Shown here piece by piece: positions 24,978 through 27,027 of a stretch of DNA of 27,027 nucleotides. Position 1 is the stretch's first letter. Every line of letters starts with the position of its first letter. Source of the DNA: Purshia tridentata (lineage: Eukaryota; Streptophyta; Magnoliopsida; Rosales; Rosaceae); contig QANT01004294.1 of assembly GCA_003254885.1 (NCBI GenBank), positions 1 to 27,027 of the forward strand. The letters run 5' to 3'. The notes under the pieces were generated by a model, which had not been told where the DNA came from, made no database searches, and saw only the letters and a program-made list of their open reading frames with translations. The translations under genes were made by a program, and so were the position numbers.

Positions 24978-25595
24978 ATAAACATGCTAAATGTGGATTT
25001 GACTAGTCGCCTGCTGGCGATTAAGCATGAGCTTCGTCTGGAGGCTGAGAAGGGGGAGGCTGCGAAGAAGAAGTTTGCTGACGCCGAGGCGTTGCTTTCC
25101 CAAGTTAAGAAGGAGCTGGCAGAGGCAAATGCTGGTCGATGCAGAGCCGAAGAAGATAGGGATCTGCATGCGGAGAACTTCGAAGGTGCACAGAAGGAGC
25201 TCGAAGCTTCTAGGGCTCGAGTGGCTGAATTAGAGAAGGAGCTGGCGGTCGAGAGGGCTGAACGCCAAGCTGAGTTCGATGATTGCCAAACCTTGATTGG
25301 CATTGATCGAGCTCGGTTTTTCAGGCTTGGTTGGGTTCAGAGGGCTGAACCTGAAGATGGCCGCCTCTACGAGGGCCCTGACGCTGTGGATGCTCTTCAA
25401 GGGGTCAAGGACCCATATGACTTCCTTCTGGGGATGCGTCCAGGCGACCGGGCCCCTGCTTCGAGCCCTTCTTCTGATGAGGAGGTTGTTGAACTCCCAA
25501 CTGGGAATCCTTCTTCTGCCTCCGGTGCTGACGCTTCTTTTGTGCCCCCTTCGTCTTCGGAGGTCGATGCCTCCAATCCCCTGCCGGAGAAATAG
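24978..25595 (+). CDS. Antisense ORF-A exon 2, copy 3 (coiled coil), intact
   Basis: This exon has 205 codons plus TAG, open throughout, starting INMLNVDLTSRLLAIKHELR. The coiled coil, the FFRLGWVQRAEPEDGRLYEG block and the acidic Ser/Pro tail match copy 2, with scattered substitutions (for example KDPYDF for KESYDY). Length and frame are kept in two of the three copies, which suggests the protein was under selection until recently or in the source elements. Confidence 0.8.
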   Translation: MNMLNVDLTSRLLAIKHELRLEAEKGEAAKKKFADAEALLSQVKKELAEANAGRCRAEEDRDLHAENFEGAQKELEASRARVAELEKELAVERAERQAEFDDCQTLIGIDRARFFRLGWVQRAEPEDGRLYEGPDAVDALQGVKDPYDFLLGMRPGDRAPASSPSSDEEVVELPTGNPSSASGADASFVPPSSSEVDASNPLPEK

Positions 25596-25915
25596 CTTTC
25601 TTTTCTTTCTTACTTTTATTCTGTTTTTGTAATGAATTTTTAGAACTCAATTCTCTAATCTAGGTGATTAATTCAATTTTGTTATTTCCCTCGAATTTTG
25701 AGTTTTATGCTTTAATTCTGTTGGTTTCGAAATTCGAATTTCAATTACTGAAATTAAAACACGAATCGTAACGTAAAGCCTTTGAGATATTATCCATGTT
25801 TAATGACAGCATAAAGTTCGCATTTCTAAAAGATTTTTCTAAGTATAAATACCTGCTCTTTCTTACCTTTGATTTCACGAAAGTTGTGCTCACTGTGCAT
25901 TGCTTCGAGATATTC
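25596..25915 (+). promoter_or_regulatory. Spacer and TATA box before ORF-B, copy 3
   Basis: This spacer is AT-rich and more diverged from copies 1 and 2 than the coding parts are. TATAAATA is kept at 25844-25851, 64 bp before the ORF-B ATG. Nothing else is seen in it. Confidence 0.5.
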
Positions 25916-26476
25916 ATGGCTAAAGGTCGTAAAATCAAACTTCATCTAGAGCTTCGGGCGAGCAAAAAGAGAAAAACAATTGCTTCGTCTGAGCTTTCTG
26001 TTTCTTTGAGTTCTTCGGATTCAGTGAACTCGAAGGCTGCTAGCTATGCTTCGAAGTCTCGTTCTTGCTCGAGGCTTGATGGAACGGAGCCCAGGAATGG
26101 CATATCTAAACCTTTGTCCTTGACACGTGAGTCTGAGGGTCCTCGTTCACCTCGATCGACTCGCCCTCCTTTTCTGAATCGACCTCATTGCTTCGAGGTT
26201 GGGCCTTCGAGGAGAAGTGTTAATTCGATCCATTCTTCAAGAATTCTCCTCGAATGTCATCTTCGTGATGCACGTTTTGACTTGACTGTAGCTAGTCGCG
26301 AGGTGGATCGTCTGAAACAACTTCTTCATGAAGCGCGCTGTTTTACTAGTTCAGCGCATTCCACGGGTTTCCAGGATGGTTTCACCCAGGGGTGCGACTA
26401 TTTCAAGTCAAAAGCTCGTGCACTCTTTCCCAATCTGGATTGGGAATGCCTGAGCGAAGAGGTGGTTATTCCATGA
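25916..26476 (+). CDS. Antisense ORF-B, copy 3, intact (186 aa)
   Basis: Same length as copy 2 and open to TGA at 26474-26476. The start is the ATG at 25916, matching copies 1 and 2; the frame is also open for 40 codons upstream, but that part is spacer. The basic N-terminus (MAKGRKIKLHLELRASKKRK), Ser/Arg-rich middle and conserved C-terminal block are present. Changes cluster in the middle region, while the last 70 residues are almost unchanged between copies. An N follows the stop directly at 26477, with TCCATGA repeated on each side of it. Function unknown. Confidence 0.75.
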   Translation: MAKGRKIKLHLELRASKKRKTIASSELSVSLSSSDSVNSKAASYASKSRSCSRLDGTEPRNGISKPLSLTRESEGPRSPRSTRPPFLNRPHCFEVGPSRRSVNSIHSSRILLECHLRDARFDLTVASREVDRLKQLLHEARCFTSSAHSTGFQDGFTQGCDYFKSKARALFPNLDWECLSEEVVIP

Positions 26477-26600
26477 NTCCATGATGGGCTCCTTGAGTTT
26501 CGAGCCTTTGCCGTTCGTGCATTTCTTTCTGTAACTTTTTTTTTTTTTTTTTAATAAAAGATGAGCTTCTTTTCTTTCCTTTGCTTATATTTACTTCGAA
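26477..26600 (+). terminator. ORF-B 3' region with AATAAA, copy 3
   Basis: After a single N and a short repeat of TCCATGA, a run of T is followed by AATAAA at 26553-26558, as in the other two copies. Confidence 0.55.
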
Positions 26601-27027
26601 TGTGTTTCTTCGAACGCCTTCTTTCGAACGTTCTGTATTTTAATTGTGGCCGCTCGTACTTCATGAACGTCTTCTTTCGATCATTCATTGCAATATGTTC
26701 GTAATTCATGAACGTCTTCTTTCGATCACTCATTGCACCGACCGAAGACGTTCTTCGCATGCATGTGTGTCATTACTAGAGCATTCAGTGCTTCGTACGT
26801 GTTTCCATATTATCTTCGAACGCCTTCTATCGAGCATTCACTGCTTCGATCGAAATACGTTCGGAGCGTACGTGTTTCCTTGTGCCTTATTCTTTCGAGC
26901 ATTCAGTGCTTCGATCTTGTCGCACGTGACTTCTTTGAACGCCTTCTTTCGAGCATTCACTGCCTCGATCGAATACGTTCGAAGCGCACGTTTTTCCTTG
27001 TGCGTCATTTTTTCGAGCATTCACAGC
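26601..27027 (-). repeat. 3' tandem-repeat array, element 3 (cut by window end)
   Basis: Same monomers as at 5944 and 16550. A 45-bp stretch (TCATGAACGTCTTCTTTCGA and on) is doubled at 26661 and 26706 in this copy only. The array continues to the last base of the window. Confidence 0.85.

Larger units (their letters stand above)
22513..27027 (-). mobile_element. Element 3: partial, right part outside the window
   Basis: Only the 3' portion (in element orientation) is present: LTR 3, polypurine tract, antisense promoter, ORF-A, ORF-B and the start of the tandem array, where the window ends. pol and gag would lie further right. Two single-N gaps (24144, 26477) lie inside it. Confidence 0.9.

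Overview
This is plant nuclear DNA, most likely from a eudicot. It holds the 5' part of one host gene followed by a head-to-tail array of Ty3/gypsy (Metaviridae) LTR retrotransposons of the Tat lineage, of a Retand/Grande-like kind. The evidence is GT-AG introns, plant TATA boxes and AATAAA signals, a nuclear gene for a mitochondrial ribosomal protein, an integrase without a chromodomain, a second RNase H domain after the RT-RNase H, a 3' tandem-repeat block, and extra ORFs antisense to gag-pol.

Left flank (1-1927). On the minus strand lie exons 1 (1255-1506) and 2 (665-738) of a gene for mitochondrial ribosomal protein L32 (bL32m). Later exons lie beyond the left edge. The upstream region has a telo-box and ends at the first LTR, 422 bp from the ATG.

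Array (1928-27027). Three LTRs (1928-2449, 12256-12798, 22513-23037; about 520-545 bp) alternate with internal regions, and all elements read on the minus strand. Left to right, each internal region holds: polypurine tract; a plus-strand promoter (G-box and TATA); a two-exon antisense gene 'ORF-A' (Transposase_28-like N-terminus, coiled-coil C-terminus); a second antisense gene 'ORF-B' with its own TATA box and an AATAAA; a tandem array of roughly 54-64 bp monomers; pol (RT, RNase H, second RNase H, integrase); an in-frame UAG; and gag-protease ending at the primer-binding site and LTR. Element 1 (1928-12157) is heavily mutated. Element 2 (12256-23037) is nearly complete, with pol open throughout and a single nonsense codon in gag. 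Element 3 (22513 onward) runs off the right edge inside its tandem array.

How it works together. Sense RNA from the LTR TATA box would encode Gag-protease. Pol would follow by readthrough of a UAG in the context UAG-CAA-UUA, conserved in both complete elements and identical to the tobamovirus-type leaky stop. The antisense genes face the other way from their own promoters. Their intron has survived retrotransposition because it is not an intron in the sense genomic RNA. No single copy keeps every part intact. The most notable points are the readthrough signal, the fully equipped antisense transcription units, the LTR-sharing array upstream of bL32m, and many copy-specific tandem duplications, some with halves as diverged as separate family members. 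Three single-N gaps in the repeats mean assembly error must be considered for the structural oddities.
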